This document shows, piece after piece, positions 12,402-13,912 of a DNA stretch of 13,912 nucleotides. Below the pieces are notes generated by a model, which was not told where the DNA came from, made no database searches, and saw only the letters and a list, made by a program, of their open reading frames with translations. Source of the stretch: an uncultured bacterium (lineage in GTDB: Bacteria; Patescibacteriota; Minisyncoccia; Moranbacterales; GWC2-37-73); NCBI GenBank assembly GCA_903824515.1, contig CAIJXA010000107.1, forward strand, positions 1-13,912, given 5' to 3'. Made by a program: the position numbers and the translations under genes. The stretch's first letter is position 1; every line of letters starts with the position of its first letter.

Positions 12402-13502
12402 ATGGCAAAAGATTTATATGAAACATTGGGCGTCAGTAAAGGTGCCTCAGATGATGAAATAAAGAAGGCTTATCGAAAACTTGCCCACAAGCATCATCCT
12501 GATAAAGCAGGAGGAAACACTGAAAAATTCAAGGAAATTAACGCAGCCTATCAGGTTCTCTCAGACAAGGAAAAGCGTGGTCAATATGATCAATATGGCC
12601 AAACTTTTGAACAAGGACAACGGGGCGGTGGCGGCCAAGGTTTCGGTGGTTTTGACTTTAGTGGTTTTCAGCAAGGTGGCCAAGGGTTTGGTGGAGATTT
12701 TGGGGGTGGATTTGAAGATATATTTTCAGATATTTTTGGAGGCGCAAGTGGAGGCAGACAAAATTCTCAAAAAGCAGGTCGCGATATTCAGGTTGATGCG
12801 GAAATAAGTTTTGAGGAAATGGTTAAAGGCGCCCATCGTGAGGTTTCCTTGTTGCGCAGAGTCGTTTGCGACCAATGTCGGGGCAGTGGCGGCGAGCCTG
12901 GCACTAAAGAAGAAACTTGTCACACTTGCAAAGGCTCTGGCCAAATCAAGCAAACTATGCGAAGTTTTTTTGGAACTTTTGTTCAAGCTTCAACTTGTTC
13001 TACTTGCTCGGGCATTGGAAAAACCTATGCCAAAAAATGTCACAAATGTGGAGGTGATGGTCGAGTTAGGGAGCAGCAAAAAATTGCATTTGACATTCCA
13101 GCTGGAATTTCCAATGGTCAAACCATTTCCTTGCAGGGTCAGGGTGAAGCTGGCGAGCGAGGATCTTCTAATGGAGACTTGTTTGTCAACATTCACGTCA
13201 AGCCGCACAACTATTTTGAGCGAAAGGGCGACGATATTTTGTCGACCCAACACATTTCTTTTTCGCAAGCTGTCTTGGGTGATAAAATTAGCGTGCGCAC
13301 AATTGATGACAAAATTAGCATAAAGATTCCTTCCGGAACGCAAAGCGGCGAAACTTTTCGCATCAAAGAACAAGGCATTCCGCAGCTCGGTCGTAATTCA
13401 ATTCGCGGTCATCAGTTGGTGAAAATTATCGTAGATGTGCCAAAAAATTTGAGTCGCGATCAGCGTAAACTTTTGGAGGAACTCAAGAAAGCGGGACTCT
13501 AA
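12402..13502 (+). CDS. dnaJ: Chaperone protein DnaJ (Hsp40, type I)
   Basis: Cytoplasmic co-chaperone that stimulates the ATPase of DnaK and hands over unfolded proteins; 366 residues, normal length. The J domain (1-65) has the essential H32-P33-D34 loop (K-H-H-P-D-K) and ends Q-Y-D-Q-Y-G. A Gly/Phe-rich stretch follows (about 70-125, many G-G-F/G-F-G). The zinc region has all four C-x-x-C-x-G-x-G repeats: C156-D-Q-C-R-G-S-G, C-H-T-C-K-G-S-G, C-S-T-C-S-G-I-G and C-H-K-C-G-G-D-G. The C-terminal substrate-binding domains contain H-I-S-F-S-Q-A-V-L-G-D and end with a short helical tail. It is separated from any dnaK or grpE in this window and appears to be a single-gene unit under a CIRCE operator, with its own terminator. 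The ATG is preceded by AT-only sequence with no Shine-Dalgarno. Confidence 0.98.
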   Translation: MAKDLYETLGVSKGASDDEIKKAYRKLAHKHHPDKAGGNTEKFKEINAAYQVLSDKEKRGQYDQYGQTFEQGQRGGGGQGFGGFDFSGFQQGGQGFGGDFGGGFEDIFSDIFGGASGGRQNSQKAGRDIQVDAEISFEEMVKGAHREVSLLRRVVCDQCRGSGGEPGTKEETCHTCKGSGQIKQTMRSFFGTFVQASTCSTCSGIGKTYAKKCHKCGGDGRVREQQKIAFDIPAGISNGQTISLQGQGEAGERGSSNGDLFVNIHVKPHNYFERKGDDILSTQHISFSQAVLGDKISVRTIDDKISIKIPSGTQSGETFRIKEQGIPQLGRNSIRGHQLVKIIVDVPKNLSRDQRKLLEELKKAGL

Positions 13503-13603
13503 AATTGTTATATTGTTATATTGCTAAAAACACACGAATTCGCAAATCAGCTACGAATCTACAAATATATAAAACATGTGTATTTGTGAAAAAAATAAAT
13601 TTG
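13503..13603. repeat. Low-complexity repeat spacer after dnaJ
   Basis: TTGTTATA occurs twice in tandem right after the stop codon. It is followed by a series of CGAAT blocks (ACACGAATTCGCAAATC, then CTACGAATCTAC), and ACAAATA/TATTTGT forms an inverted repeat near 13561-13591. It looks like a mosaic of short dispersed repeats rather than a gene. An open frame crosses it (from 13505) but has no protein-like character. Confidence 0.4.
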
Positions 13604-13614
13604 GACAAAAAAAG

Positions 13615-13641
13615 AAACGGGCAATTTGTGCTCGTTTTTTT
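13615..13641. terminator. Bidirectional intrinsic terminator after dnaJ
   Basis: AAACGGGCA (13615-13623) pairs with TGCTCGTTT (13629-13637), 9 bp with one G-U and a 5-nt loop, followed on the plus strand by seven T (13635-13641). On the minus strand the stem is followed by a T-rich run (complement of 13604-13617), so it can also stop minus-strand readthrough toward dnaJ. Confidence 0.85.
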
Positions 13642-13662
13642 GGTGGGAAAAATTTTAGGAAT

Positions 13663-13720
13663 AAAAAAGCCCAGTGCTTGCAAGAAAAAAGATGTTCATC
13701 TTTTCTGCAATACACTGGGT
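13663..13720 (-). terminator. Intrinsic terminator of the minus-strand membrane peptide gene
   Basis: CCCAGTG (13670-13676) pairs with CACTGGG (13713-13719). Inside it TTGCA (13678-13682) pairs with TGCAA (13706-13710), and AAAAGATG pairs with CATCTTTT at the tip. Read on the minus strand the stem ends in ...GGGC-TTTTTT (complement of 13663-13668), a standard terminator. It begins 7 bp after the stop codon of the minus-strand gene. Confidence 0.85.
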
Positions 13721-13726
13721 GTTGGG

Positions 13727-13879
13727 CTACGCTGAAAGCCTCTTTTGTACCGCTTCCACTGCGAGGGCGCCAATTGCCAGGGCCACTCCAATGGCCAGCA
13801 ATTCAATTGACCTGCAGTAGATTGCTGCAGGAGCCATCGAAATGGCCAAGGTTGCCAGTATGGTCGGAATATTTTTCAT
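13727..13879 (-). CDS. 50-residue hydrophobic membrane peptide
   Basis: On the minus strand ATG 13879-13877 opens a 50-codon frame ending TAG at 13729-13727. The peptide starts M-K-N-I-P-T-I-L-A-T-L-A-I-S-M-A-P-A-A-I. It has a second hydrophobic stretch, L-L-A-I-G-V-A-L-A-I-G-A-L-A, and ends in a charged helix (V-E-A-V-Q-K-R-L-S-A). A Shine-Dalgarno AAGGA (complement of 13886-13890) sits 6 nt before the ATG, the only clear one in the window. A terminator follows directly. Together these make a real small gene likely despite its size. It is visibly more GC-rich than its neighbours. It has one or two membrane helices, a single cysteine (C22) and no lipobox. The function is unknown. Its promoter would be beyond or at the window end. 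Confidence 0.7.
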   Translation of the reverse strand: MKNIPTILATLAISMAPAAIYCRSIELLAIGVALAIGALAVEAVQKRLSA

Positions 13880-13912
13880 CTTTTTTCCTTATTTAATTTT
13901 AAAAAAACTATA

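Noticed and set aside
13505..13735. 76-codon plus-strand ORF (and an overlapping 106-codon one from 13576) after dnaJ
   Set aside because: They run through repeats, the dnaJ terminator and the minus-strand terminator, the composition is not protein-like, and the second is antisense to the better supported 50-codon gene.

Overview
The window reads as a piece of a small, AT-rich bacterial chromosome (roughly 35-40 % GC by eye), most likely from a Patescibacteria/CPR lineage such as a Parcubacteria relative. This assignment is inference. It rests on the gene types (a split membrane protein plus TraG/VirD4-like ATPase pair, a sigma-region-4/HARE-HTH fusion, many short membrane proteins), on decayed genes next to intact housekeeping genes, and on palindromic spacer repeats. 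Almost all genes are on the plus strand. Only the last one, a 50-codon membrane peptide at 13727-13879, is on the minus strand.

Layout. Positions 1-1050 are an eroded accessory stretch. They hold the C-terminal end of a probable AbiEii-like nucleotidyltransferase (2-310), a leader that can fold in two ways (334-391), a DUF523 gene broken at a run of nine G (415-829), and the remnant of a HAD hydrolase with its middle missing (884-1049). A ferredoxin/thioredoxin-like fusion follows (1090-1692), then a spacer of repeats. Positions 1906-5516 encode both subunits of phenylalanyl-tRNA synthetase, pheS and pheT. pheT carries an in-frame palindromic repeat that adds about 16 residues to its tRNA-binding domain.

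Positions 5692-10364 form the most distinctive block. A promoter overlapped by a 9-bp inverted repeat drives a sigma-70 region 4 protein with a string of winged-helix/HARE-HTH domains. Close behind lie a membrane-anchored protein and a TraG/VirD4-like ATPase with a Q/P-rich linker and a C-terminal zinc ribbon. The last two probably form a membrane DNA- or protein-translocating machine, and the first may regulate it. This functional link is inference from order and spacing.

Positions 10365-12085 hold a structured, relatively GC-rich spacer that is a candidate RNA or gene relic, a 72-residue membrane peptide with a very strong terminator, and an unrecognised 356-residue multi-pass membrane protein. 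Positions 12101-13641 are a heat-shock unit. A one-mismatch CIRCE operator overlaps both a promoter and a terminator-like hairpin, and is followed by a long structured leader, dnaJ and a bidirectional terminator. The minus-strand peptide gene then converges on dnaJ with its own terminator.

Plus-strand genes show no recognisable Shine-Dalgarno sequence, and several ATGs follow AT-only stretches. The minus-strand peptide has a clear AAGGA.
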